Positions 24,169 to 34,185 of a DNA stretch of 64,000 bases are shown here, piece after piece (the stretch's first letter is position 1; each line of letters starts with the position of its first letter). The stretch lies in assembly GCA_050084515.1 (NCBI GenBank), contig CM114272.1, positions 25,110,001 through 25,174,000 of the forward strand. The letters run 5' to 3'. Below the pieces are notes generated by a model. That model ran no database searches. It worked only from the letters and a program-made list of their open reading frames with translations, and was not told the DNA's origin. Source of the stretch: Blasia pusilla (taxonomy: Eukaryota; Marchantiophyta; Marchantiopsida; Blasiales). Made by a program: the position numbers and the translations under genes.

Positions 24169-24221
24169 AGAACTCACCAGTTAAGCGTCTTCCAGGCAGA
24201 ATAGCCCAAAGATGGGTGACC
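24169..24221 (+). promoter_or_regulatory. 5S rRNA-like segment, antisense in element 1 leader
   Basis: AACTCACCAGTTAAGCGTC, then a spacer, then GATGGGTGACC matches the part of plant 5S rRNA that reads AGAACTCCGCAGTTAAGCG ... GGATGGGTGACC, which holds the Pol III internal control region (box A to box C). It lies between gag and the 5' LTR, on the strand opposite to the element's genes. The second element has an even closer copy at the equivalent place. A Pol III promoter role is inferred. Confidence 0.72.
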
Positions 24222-24269
24222 AGATATGCAATACTCAAATCACAAATCCTGCAAAAACTCCCTCACGCC

Positions 24270-24308
24270 CAAGCAAGCAAGCAAGCTTGCTAGCTTGCTC
24301 CTTGCTCC
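24270..24308. repeat. AAGC/GCTT hairpin in the leader of element 1
   Basis: AAGCAAGCAAGCAAGC is followed by GCTTGCTAGCTTGCT, forming a strong hairpin between the 5S-like segment and the 5' LTR. A shorter version is at 32948-32967 in the second copy. Confidence 0.7.
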
Positions 24309-24441
24309 TTACTCCGCCTCTTACGCCCACTCGCCCACTCTTCCCGAGCTACCACGAGTTGCCTCGAAGCCTCGAAATGCTCGAGACATGCCCCATTCGC
24401 CCCGTTCTCCATGCTTTGCTATACTTCGCTATGGAGAGAGG

Positions 24442-25018
24442 TGTCATGCGAATCCACATCGTCATACAACATACATCGCTGACATACCATACGCACATAC
24501 ATACATAACATAGACGAGAGTATCCACAAACGCAAGTGTACCACAACTGAAATCCGTGAAAGACCTACTGTCATAAAATACGTTTACAATCACATACAAT
24601 CGAGCCAAACCCACTCTACGATGGGAGAATCTAGGTCGAAGCTTGCGGGAAACACCATAGCCAAGAGCTCTACTCACTACCAAGGCTAACTCCCAACGCA
24701 ACAGGCTCAACTCAAAGAGCGATCATTTGTTCTTTGAGGGCAAGCCACCTTATATCCTCCAACCTAAGAGCGGGCCCTCTGGGAAACTCACCCCAAGTGA
24801 GTAACCCCCAACCCTATGTATGGAACCGCATCTCTACCAAGCCACTACGGTCCTACATAAGGAATGGCCTCTACCAAAGACACCATACTCTACGACATAA
24901 TCCGTATGGTCATGAAATTGTCGTGCGAATCCACATCGTCATACAACATACATGACATACCATACGCACATACATACATAACATAGACGAGTATCCACAA
25001 ACGCAAGTGTACCACAAC
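24442..25018 (-). repeat. LTR B, shared by elements 1 and 2
   Basis: The core is 24548-24917 (370 bp). It is the 5' LTR of the element to its left and the 3' LTR of the one to its right. The ~105-bp flank block is on both sides, at 24442-24547 and 24919-25018. Element sense next to the right-hand internal region reads ATTAGGGGGCGAGT then TGTGGTACAC, a clear polypurine-tract candidate. A TATA-like GGATATAAGG lies in the core in element sense. I find no convincing primer-binding site at either possible left edge (24548 or 24442). Confidence 0.8.
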
Positions 25019-25175
25019 TCGCCCCCTAATCGGCGGTTAGGTCCCTCTAACTCCCAGGTAGCCCTATACATCTACTACATGCTATACACCTTCTTGGGTG
25101 CCCGAATCGAAGGCCGGGTGCTAGGTTGCCCCATCGTTAGTCGCACATCGTAATCCATATCATGCAAAGATCAAG

Positions 25176-25556
25176 TCATCTACCTCTCCTAGGTACATCG
25201 AGGACAAACCCACCTTCAAGATTGAACAACATCCATACGTGAGTCAAACACATCATGTGCCAACCCCTAGAACACCGATCACACACCAACATACGGGCTG
25301 CGTTACAAGCAGACCCACACAACATGCACCTCAAGCTAGCACGTATCATGGCTAAGCTTGGGTCAATAAAGACCATCCACATTTGGAAGATGACATGGCG
25401 CACAATTACGCACATGGTCCTTCCAAACAACTCCATCACGACCCTCCAACATGAGAACTCCGAAGCTAACACCTCACGACTCAGTAAAATAGTGCGGCCT
25501 GCCGTCACATCCAACATTGTCGGGGCAACTGCTGCAAATAGACAAAGTCCCCACAT
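25176..25556 (-). pseudogene. Integrase tail and PHD finger, element 2
   Basis: A 126-residue frame: APTMLDVTAGRTILLSREVLA corresponds to the integrase C-terminal domain, followed by the PHD finger with C77, C80, C92, C95, H100 and C103. The last Cys pair is displaced by a frameshift: the DNA still encodes WVCPRC-like residues in another frame at about 25195-25215. The core CMLCGS(A)xNAARMLVCDRC and GWHMMC is identical to element 1 apart from one residue, so the finger was under selection before this copy decayed. Confidence 0.82.
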
Positions 25557-26297
25557 GGAACCTACTTAATCGATGGTCCATAACCTCCACCCCGAATGGT
25601 TGCATACCGCAACGTATCCCTGTGTTGAGCAATGGCAAGATTCTCAAAGGTCGTTGGCATAACTCTCCGAAAGAGCTCGCCCACCGAGAACACACTCTCA
25701 TCCACATCTATGGGTCATCAAGGTTCACCACCTCACTAGACTCTGCACAATTCCGCTGGCAAGTCTGGATCTCGGCCATATAACAGAAAATAAGGTGAGA
25801 AGGAAGCCAAGGATGCTTGGCGACTGAACCTATACCCCATGGCTAACCATGGCAACTCAATATCCCAATCTCCAAGATGCCCCTTCTGTAGGCCATACTT
25901 GCGCAATGCCCTCTTCACCGCCCCGAACCACACGCCAGCCAAACCATCCCTCTGGATGATCTCGAGACGTGGTCCGATGATCAATCAACGCCTTGTCACA
26001 CAAGACCTGAAACTCAGACCGGTCGGTCAAGCACTTGGCTGGTGCACCAAAATGACTAAGCACTCTATCAAGAAACGCATACGCCGTTCCCTCACTTGCC
26101 TTGTCCGGTAATGCCACCAACTCAATCCACTTGGAGAAGTGCTCCACCATCACCAACACATATCGATGATGTCGTACATTCAACGGTAACGGTCCCAAAA
26201 AGTCCACACTCCAACGGTAATCCAACCCCATAATAGGCAAGGGGTGTAATTGTGGTGTAGGGGCATTAAATGATGCCCTCACCCGGTCACAAAACAT
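25557..26297 (-). pseudogene. Integrase core and C-terminal domain, element 2
   Basis: The core starts near 26297 with SVDFLGPLPLNVRHHRYVL (first Asp) and EHFSKWIELVALPDKASEG, then LSHFGAPAKCLTDRSEFQVL with the second Asp. The glutamate region is near IDHRTTSRDHPEGW, after which the frame shifts. At 25984-25736 the homologous sequence continues with KRALRKYGLQKGHLGDWDIE and SPYFLLYGRDPDLPAEL, and at 25707-25474 with the C-terminal part. This copy shows the intact integrase tail that is overwritten by patches in element 1. Confidence 0.82.
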
Positions 26298-27147
26298 TCA
26301 ACGTGACACCAAGCCTGCACTGAGTATGCATGCCACGCCACCAATATCGCCAAGGAGTAAGCTATACGACGCTTTAGCCCAAAATGTCCCAACTCCTCAT
26401 GGGCATGTTGCACTGCGCTCTCTCGAGCCAAATGTGGCACTACTGTACTCTACCATCCTCCCCATGTGGAGAATATGTGTTCCCTCCAATCGATACCTCT
26501 TAGCACGTTGAAGAACACGGTCTCGCTCCTTGGCACTCACTATGCCTGGCACCCTATTGGTCCAGGGAACTCCAACACCAACGCATCATCATGAATATCA
26601 CGCTGATCCGTACCACCATCTCCAACCTTAGGATCTGAAGGTTGGCCATCTACCCTCCGACTAGAGTAAGATATCATGTGGTCCTCCATACTAGAGTCCA
26701 CCTAACCAACATAAAAGGCGGATGCATGCCAACCTGGCACCATCTCCTCATCAACCTCCCCATGCCATCTAGCCCCAGTTGTATCCTCTTGGCTAGTACA
26801 TGGGTTCCTACTCAACCCATCAAAGATCAAGGTTGGCAACCTGGTCTATGTACCACGTGGAAGTCATACTCTTGTAAGATAAGAGCCCACCGTGCAAGCT
26901 TCCTGTAAGCTTGTCCGACTCCATCAACCACTTGAGCGGTGGTGATCGGTAACAAGGGTAAAGCGTGTGCCAAACAAGTAACACCTAAAGTGTGCCATGA
27001 CCCACACTCACGCCAAGCACTCTCCCTCATATGAACTATAGCGACTCATTTGCATTATTCGAACGACTTGCATAGGCCACCACAAACTCCATGTGCTCAT
27101 CATCATGTTGTGTCAACACCGCTCCAAGTCCCAACCTACTCCAATCG
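26298..27147 (-). pseudogene. RNase H region, element 2 (fragmented)
   Basis: Short frames preserve KLARWALILQEYDFHVVHRP (within 26827-27030) and other RNase H and linker pieces seen intact in element 1 at 17621-18547. Numerous one- to three-base changes split the domain. The region links RT on the right to integrase on the left. Confidence 0.75.
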
Positions 27148-28134
27148 TTATGTGTAATCGAAATGGGCGCCCTCGATAGGTCTCCTCAAGATAGGCGCCG
27201 CCACCAACTGGGCCTTAAGCTCCCCAAAAGCTCTCTCCTGATCATCTCCCCAGTGCCACTCTTGATCTGATTTCAACAATTGGTTCAAAGGCTTTGCCAT
27301 AGCACTAAATCCCTTCACATACCTCCGATAGTAGTTCGCCAATCCCATGAATGCTCGAACTCTACTCACATCTATCGGACGCGGAATAAGTGCAATAGCC
27401 TCCACCTTTGCTTGTTGAACTCCCAAACCACATGGATAGATCACATGACCCAAGTACTCAACATCCTCATGGAAGAACTTACACTTTCTTGGATGCAAAC
27501 GTAGACCATGAGCTTTCAACCGCTCAAACACCATCTGCAAATGTATCTGATGCTCCTCCACCGTGTTACTGAACACCAAGATATCATCAATGTAACACCG
27601 AACAAAATCCAACCCTGCTAGGATCCTGTCCATCACTCTTTGAAACTCGGCAGGTGCATTCTTCAACCCAAAGGGTAAGAATTTCCACTGGTACAAACAA
27701 TCCTTGCCATGAGAGTTGACACCCCAAAATGCTGTCTTGGCCTTGTCACTCTCCCGAATCGGCAATTGATGGTATCCTGCCCGAAGATCCAAAGTACTGA
27801 AAATCTTTGCCTGTCCCACCACATCAAAGATCTCCTCAGGTGTAGGCATGACATACCTATCGGCCTTGGTTTGCCGATTGATAGGACGGTAATCTCCACA
27901 CATCCGCCTATCCGTGTAGTTGCCATGCATATCCTTTTTAGCAGGCATGATAGTGGCTGATGCATACTCTCCATGCGACAACTCCACTAATCCAGCCTCC
28001 AAAAGGTCCAACGTCCTACTCTGAATCAGGTCCCTCTCCATATCACTATATCGGTAGGGACGACGGAAGATTGGCGTATCACTAGCCAAATCAATCCGTA
28101 TACCGGGTCCAACCACAGAACCCAACTCCTTCAT
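27148..28134 (-). CDS. Reverse transcriptase, element 2 (open frame)
   Basis: A 328-residue uninterrupted gypsy RT. Landmarks: PIFRRPYRYSDMERDLIQSR (21-40), MCGDYRPINRQTKADRYVMP, motif A FSTLDLRAGYHQLP with Asp116, motif B FLPFGLKNAPAEFQRVMD (152-169), motif C YIDDILVFSNTVEEH (181-195), then the thumb with GLANYYRRYVKGFSAMAKPL and the start of RNase H at the end. The start is the first Met in the frame and is not biological: the enzyme is part of the polyprotein, and the frame breaks just upstream near 28170 relative to element 1. This is the best-preserved RT of the family in the window and the best query for classifying it. Confidence 0.9.
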   Translation of the reverse strand: MKELGSVVGPGIRIDLASDTPIFRRPYRYSDMERDLIQSRTLDLLEAGLVELSHGEYASATIMPAKKDMHGNYTDRRMCGDYRPINRQTKADRYVMPTPEEIFDVVGQAKIFSTLDLRAGYHQLPIRESDKAKTAFWGVNSHGKDCLYQWKFLPFGLKNAPAEFQRVMDRILAGLDFVRCYIDDILVFSNTVEEHQIHLQMVFERLKAHGLRLHPRKCKFFHEDVEYLGHVIYPCGLGVQQAKVEAIALIPRPIDVSRVRAFMGLANYYRRYVKGFSAMAKPLNQLLKSDQEWHWGDDQERAFGELKAQLVAAPILRRPIEGAHFDYT

Positions 28135-28375
28135 GCTAAAGGCAAAACAACTCCTATAAGCACGTAGGAAGTGTGTCAGCGTCGTTTCTCACCTCCCGTA
28201 AGCTTGGGCCCAAGTAATGGCTCCCAAGTCTCCTCCTTTGGCATACTAGAGAGAGAGGCGATGTCATTGGTCGCTCACGCAACCCCCTCACAAGATGATA
28301 CACCCTTAGCTACACCATCATCCGAGCAAATAACTCCTCCACCAAAGATGAGCAACCAACTCCACATGCCCACCA

Positions 28376-29880
28376 TTACATCCCATTTACTCCAAGGATG
28401 CAAAATACTACTCTCCTCGCCCCAACCGATGCCTCTACCGCCCCGGTAGCCATCGAGCTCATTACAAGGGGTGGAAGACCCACAGACATAGTCCGAAGTC
28501 GTATTTGCTCGGCCATACCAAGACTCAAAATCCAAGTCAAACAACCAGGTCCATGGCCCGACCCAAACACATGACGTCGTGAAGCCTCGAAATAGAAGCA
28601 ACCATCACGCCAAGAGTAAATCCCCATCGCACGCTCTCTCTCATCAACGTTAGGCTCCACCACCAATCGCCGCACATGAGAATCCCATACAAGCCCGGAC
28701 CACCTTCCTGTAGGCATGTGACGCGGGAAAACTCACAAATGTGGGTAGTGCCATCCTAGGCTGGCCCACACGGTTCACCACTACCATGGGTTACCGATCA
28801 ATAACCCTCACCACTTGAGAAAGTCGCCCAATATCCAAGATACTATCCTTTGTAAAGGCGAGGATCATTTGCCTTTGCATCATATGCTCGACGTAGAACC
28901 TCCTAGGCAACAAGTTTGTCCACCACAAGCGTGGGCGATGTGCACGCTGAGCCAACTCAAGGCTGCATCCAACAACACCGCTGGTCCAATCTAAGACCGC
29001 ACCTCATGAACACTCGCCATCATCCGGGTCCGAGTGTCACCCAACAATGGAACATTCTCCAGAATGTAAGCTAGAGCACGTGCCTGATGAACCTGAAGAT
29101 GTCGTAACACCCGTAACATCTCCCAAAACAATCGAGACCTAGCGTCATGTAATCCCTCACCACGACCAGCACGTGTATGACCTTGACATGGCCATCCACC
29201 AATCACCAAATCCACAGGACCAATTCTCTCAAGGTCCTACGCCCCCAACGATGGAATGTGTGATGGTAAAGCACGATGGTATCCACGAATAGCTGATGGC
29301 GGCAACAACTCAAGATATCTCCGCATCAACTGACCAATATGTCGGGATGAGACTCTCTGGGCTGTCTCATCTCGCTCCACATACACGTATCTCCAAGACA
29401 GAATACCGGCTGCAACACTGCAGCCAAACCGTGCTAATCCCACCAAAGAGATCTAACACACAAATGCCCTCCGGCAAATCGCCATACAATGGGTGTAGTA
29501 TCCAAAGGGGATAACCTAATCGGGAAGTAGGAGTCCGCCGTGGGGCCTCCTCTTCCTCGTGAGGTATAATGACCTCACACCAAGCCTCTGCACTAGGCGT
29601 CGCCTCTGCCGTAGTGTACCGCTGAACTCCAAAGTGGCACATCCAACGATGAGGATGCCTTTGCTGCAAAAATAGGGACCTCCTCTTCCTCCTCATCGCA
29701 GGAGAATCCATAGCAGAAACATTACCCTCCAAAAGTCTCTGGCCAAGTGACTACTCCACTAAAACCACCCACGGATGCTAACACTGTTGGGGAAGACCCT
29801 CCTCGTCGAGCCCCAGAAATAAATCTCACAGGAACTTGGCTCATACGTCCATCCCCGGACTGCCAACCTAGTCTATAAGA
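28376..29880 (-). pseudogene. C5-cytosine methyltransferase domain, element 2 (fragmented)
   Basis: The same domain as in element 1, broken into at least five frames. Motif I (ICVLDLFGGISTVW) ends the piece at 29732-29367. YVYVERDETAQRVSSRHIGQ follows in 29446-29237. Motif IV, DLVIGGWPCQGHTRAGRGEG, and motif VI, AYILENVPLLGD, are in 29215-28991. The motif X equivalent, NVDERERAMG, is in 28717-28376, followed by CLTWILSLGMAEQ. The PCQ and ENV signatures survive. Having the same domain at the same place in two copies shows it is part of the element, not a passenger in one insertion. Confidence 0.85.
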
Positions 29881-30760
29881 CGTTGTCTTAGTCCAGTAAT
29901 CCATCTGAAAACCCATCGGGTACAATCGCTCCTCCAACTAGTACATCATACGACTCGGTGATGTGACTACATGAGATACTCCCAACCGGGAGCTATCGGT
30001 CGCATGATCTGGTCTCAACTGTATGAGAACTTCTCCGTGTCATGAATTGAGACCTATCATTGGCTCCTCCAAGTGATGTTTGAATCTGGAATGGGCAAGG
30101 CTCAAGCTCTGACCTCCGAATACCCAAACCAATACATGCCACCTTTCCCAACATCAAAGGTTGGGCACCAAAGTCTAACAAGACTCTATCTGGTCTATAC
30201 ACCTGTCCTGTAGGACTCACCAATCGGAAGATCCCACTCCGGTTGTCCAACATACATACACCAGGTGTAAGCCTCTCACGATCAATGGTCGGTAATGCAT
30301 CCATCTTCGCCGCTTCCGCTGCCAAGTAGCACCGGTACTCAATGCTACTCCGGACATAGAGGGTCGCTCCACCGCAACAACCTCATCCACCTCAACACGT
30401 GTAGCAAGAATAACACCCCACGTTCACACAACGTGGTCGCTAATCGAAATACTGAGAGCTAAGTCAACTCCTAAAGCCATCACCCGTGGCGAAAACAATG
30501 GGGATCCCAACACCGAAGTTGCCATCCTAATCTGCATTGATCTTTGCATCCGTGTCTACTACACGCGATGTAGATGCCTCGATCCCCCCAATCGGCTCAA
30601 TAGGTCGCGAGGAACCATGGATGGAGTCCTAAGCACCTCGGACAACAAGAATGATTGGGGAAGCCTAGCTCGCCTCCCGGCCCTCACCCCTCTGTGTGTC
30701 CAACTCCACACTAGCACCACGTGGCTCGGACGCTCAGTGGCTCCTCTCAGAATAGCTGCA
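29881..30760 (-). pseudogene. Aspartic protease region, element 2
   Basis: The active-site region reads VLLDFGAQPLMLGKVACIGLG (serine to phenylalanine in the DSG motif), at about 30160-30200. The end of the domain is at 29722-29937 and continues without interruption into the start of the methyltransferase module (YRLGWQSGDGRMSQVPVRFI to GFSGVVTWPE). This confirms that protease and methyltransferase belong to one reading frame. Confidence 0.75.
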
Positions 30761-30770
30761 GGTTGATGCC

Positions 30771-32297
30771 TCACCTTTGTCTTTGCACTCGCCATATAAG
30801 AGAGATCATCCCTCCATAAGAGGTGGAAGCCCCTGCTCCCGAACCTGATCTATCTTTGGATACCGACCATAGTAGCCAACTTTGCTCCAAGCTGCTCAAT
30901 CCCAGCCATAGCTGACTCTGTCGTAGTGGTAGGGGTAGCCACCGTAGGCTCTCCAACAACTGGTCCACCTCTACCACCCCTACCACCTCTACCACCTCGG
31001 CCTCTCGGAGCTACTCCACCACGGCCACGGCCTGATCTCAACTCTGGATGAAGATCAAAGCAACGCTCTCGAGGATGACCTAGTCTCCTGCAATGATCAC
31101 ACTGAGTTGGGGCCAACTGAGGCCCATCCTCCAAAGTCCGTCTCCCATCCTCTTGGGGACAAAACTTCCTAACATGATCACCTCCACATGTCCAACATGA
31201 TTGTCCTGCCTGGGGCAGCAAATGAAGGCAATGGTCTGCACAAATGTCCCTCTAGGACTTGACCGAGGTCACGTGTACCCCCCACGACTCCCACTACTAC
31301 TACCACCACCACTACTACGAGATTGTGAGGTGGGCGGCTGAACACGAGAAGTAGTAGTTGTATCCCTACTGAATGCGGATGTCACCACTCTCTCCTTCAC
31401 CATGTTAAGCTCAATCTTCTCAGATAGAGCAAACACATGGGTCAATATGGGTGAATCATCACTCATAAGAGTAGCATCACGTACCCTACGGCGCAAATCT
31501 CTGTCCAAGATCCCATACCAAAATCGATCTGCTGATCCTCGGTCACACCTGGGTAATCGAAATCAAGCGCCGTGCATACGCGCGTGTATGCCTCACGAAG
31601 ACTCTCACCGGTCTTTCGCTCAAAGTCTTGAAGATTCCTCAACTTCTCCGTCTTCACTCCTTGATAGTTCTTCTTCAACCTCTTGAAGAACTCTGCAACC
31701 GGGCTAAACGATGGTGGGGCACTAGTACCTCCACTAGTACCTCCACTGGTACCCCCACTCCGGCTCGTACTCGTACCACTCAACGTCGGGCTGGCTGGCA
31801 TAGTAGGAGCACTACTACCAATACCACCATGGGTGATAGACATATAGCGTGGAGACCAATATTGTCTCCATGCCTCAATCTCAGCAACATGGTCCTTCCT
31901 AAACTCATGGTAATCATCCATGGGTGGTCCTTCCAAGTCTTTGAAACAACCCCTTCAAGCCAAGAAGGGTGTAAACAACGTGGCGTTCATAACATCTGCA
32001 TATCACATCACGTATCAAACTCCTACATGAAGTCCTCCAACTCAATGGTACCCCTTTGCGCACCGAGTATCGTCGTGGGCCCTTCATGGCCCCATATCCA
32101 CCGTCCATGTCCCAAATCAATGGAGCTGCAACACTCGATAACAACGTAGAAGACTCGGTGTTTGGAATACCCTCGTCCTCCTCTTCATCAACCGTCGGAA
32201 GTGGAAAAGTTAGCCAATACCTCAATCCACTCCGTGTGAAACCACCATTGTCCGCACCACGGTCCCCAACAGACCACCCGCGACTCGTGATGACCAA
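30771..32297 (-). pseudogene. Gag with two zinc knuckles, element 2
   Basis: Capsid pieces lie at 32297-31914 and 31936-31463, the latter with EFFKRLKKNYQGVKTEKLRN. Nucleocapsid is at 31221-30850, with CWTCGGDHVRKFC and the canonical CDHCRRLGHPRERC, then a Gly/Arg repeat. Gag order and knuckle spacing are identical to element 1. Several frame breaks are present. Confidence 0.8.
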
Positions 32298-32843
32298 CGC
32301 CGATGCCGCACCACCACCAAATTACCAAGTGACGTTGATGTCGCTATACTATTCTAGCTCTACTAGCTATGGGTGTAGGCAACCTAACTTGTCATCACCA
32401 CAAGAAGTCTCCCACAATCTACTCGTCATCCCTCCAGCCTCACTACCGGTAGCACACAAGAGTAACACTACTTTGGAAATCAGCGTCAATCCTAACAATG
32501 GGCGCGCAAGCAAGAAGCACGATGGAGGGGATCCAAACACATAAAATCCAACGACAACCCTCCAATCGCAAATGGAAATCAAGGTAACACAATCCACCAA
32601 ACGTGGTGCCCTCTCGAATCCACAAAACCCACCACACAATTCTAACGCAATAGCTACTCGCGCTGGTCGATGACGTGCTAGTCGAACTCGCATGACACCT
32701 GAAAATATCACTGTATGGAGAGGCTACACCGTACTATGTGCTAGAGGTACATCAACCAAAAACCTGAGATGCATAAAGCGCCTAACACATCTCGAACAAA
32801 GACCAAATGAGCTATAGCTGTGATCTGTACACTAGCATAGTTA

Positions 32844-32896
32844 AGAACTCGGCAGTTAAGCGTCCTCCAGGCAGAATAGCCCAAAGATGGGTGACC
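32844..32896 (+). promoter_or_regulatory. 5S rRNA-like segment, antisense in element 2 leader
   Basis: AGAACTCGGCAGTTAAGCG differs from the plant 5S rRNA string AGAACTCCGCAGTTAAGCG at one base. After a spacer comes GATGGGTGACC, identical to 5S. The position relative to gag and the LTR is the same as in element 1 (24169-24221), so it is an inherited part of the family. Orientation is opposite to gag-pol. Confidence 0.8.
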
Positions 32897-33039
32897 AGTT
32901 ATGCAAGACTCAAATCCCAAATCCTCCAAAAATTGCCTCACGCCCAAGAAAGCAAGCTTGCTTGCTTGATCCTTGCTCCTTACTCCGCCTCTCACGCCCA
33001 CTCGCCCCGAGCTACCACGAGTTGCCTCGAAGCCTCATA

Positions 33040-33478
33040 CATACATAACACATACGCACATACATACATAACATAGACGAGAGTATCCACAAACGCAAGT
33101 GTACCACAATTGAAATCCGTGAAAGACCTACTGTCATAAAACACGTTTACAATCACATACAATCGAGCCAAACCCACTCCACGATGGGAGAATCTAGGTC
33201 GAAGCTTGTGGGAAACACCATAGCCAAGAGCTCTACTCACTACCAAGGCTAACTCCCAACGCAACAGGCTCAACTCAAAGAACTGACTGTTCTTTGAGGG
33301 CAAGCCATCTTATATCCTCCAACCTAAGAGCGGGCCCTACTGGGAAACTCACCCCCAACTGAGTAACCCCCAACCCTATGTATGGAACCGCATCTCTACC
33401 AAGCCACTACGGTCCTACATAAGGAATGGCCTCTACCAGCACACCATACTCTATGACATAATCCGTATGGTCATGACA
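33040..33478 (-). repeat. LTR C
   Basis: The core is 33111-33478. The left flank block is partial (33040-33110) and no right flank block follows. In element sense the core begins TGTCATGACC and ends CACGGATTTCA. A TATA-like GATATAAG is at 33308-33318 on the minus strand. It is the 5' LTR of element 2 and may also be the 3' LTR of the short unit to its right. Confidence 0.8.
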
Positions 33479-34185
33479 GAGGCCCAACCAGGGCGCCCCC
33501 AATGGGAAAAGCATCTCCAACAACGAACGAGTCACCAACCAACCAGCCCCTCCGATCTGCTATCCACCATAGCCAGACCTTGAGCTAGTCCGCAAAATTT
33601 TGATCAGCAATTACTCCAAAAATCCTTGACCAAAATTGAATTTGTTTCAACCTGAATTCAATTGACCACCATAGCTATCTCTCCACAAAAAATCAGCTAC
33701 AACCAAGCTCTGTACTCCGAGCTACAAATCAGACAAACTTGTTGTCCATACACCTCCAGAATCGCAAATCTGACACCGCTTCCACCCTGATTCATGCACA
33801 AAGAAATTCGCAACGCTCCACACACTCAAGCAAATAGCTTCACATGAGATCACGATACAAGTAGCAACAGGAACCTCTCACCCGATCTGGATGAACTTCA
33901 ACACAGCTTCCGCATTCCAAGCTCTCCACATCATAAAACCGTCGAACACGAACCCGAATCTTCAATCCTTGATAACTTCCAACTCCCTTGAAGAAATCCG
34001 GAAATCTAAAGCGCGTTGGAAAGCTCTCCGCAAGGCCCTTCTTTCTCAACCAAACACGCAGCAGATTCTTACCTCCAACATAGGCCACAAGCCACGAACA
34101 TCCACGGCTGAGTACACAATCAGCCTTAACCAGATCCTACTGATCCACAATCGAAGCTACCATCGATCTACTCTAGTTCTTTGAG
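33479..34185 (-). mobile_element. Short internal region between LTR C and LTR D
   Basis: A 707-bp segment bounded by two LTR cores in the same orientation. It contains no retroelement domain I can recognise. In element sense it ends with CATTGGGGGCGCCCTGGTTGG before TGTCATGACC, a G-rich stretch that could act as a polypurine tract. It could be a non-autonomous LTR element mobilised by the coding family, or a deletion derivative. Minus-strand frames (33840-34088) show nothing familiar. Confidence 0.55.

Larger units (their letters stand above)
15665..33478 (-). mobile_element. Tandem array of two methyltransferase/PHD gypsy elements sharing an LTR
   Basis: Two long internal regions of one Ty3/gypsy family lie head to tail on the minus strand, separated by a single shared LTR: LTR A, internal 1, LTR B, internal 2, LTR C. 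LTR core starts are 15771, 24548 and 33111, giving periods of about 8.78 and 8.56 kb. Both internals have the order Gag, protease, C5-methyltransferase, RT, RNase H, integrase, PHD finger. Such LTR-sharing arrays usually arise by unequal recombination between LTRs. Internal 1 is the better preserved in gag, protease and methyltransferase; internal 2 is better in RT and the integrase catalytic and C-terminal regions. Confidence 0.88.
24919..33478 (-). mobile_element. Element 2 of the methyltransferase/PHD gypsy family
   Basis: The internal region runs from LTR B to LTR C with the same domain order as element 1. It is about 90 percent alike by eye but carries many more small length changes. RT is intact; gag, protease, methyltransferase and RNase H are split into short frames. 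Many changes follow a repeated pattern described in the findings, so the true integrity of this copy is uncertain. Confidence 0.85.

Noticed and set aside
24548-24570. Primer-binding site next to LTR B (TGTGGTACACTTGCG in element sense)
   Set aside because: It does not match a tRNA 3' end I know, and the same string is part of the flank block on both sides of the LTR core.
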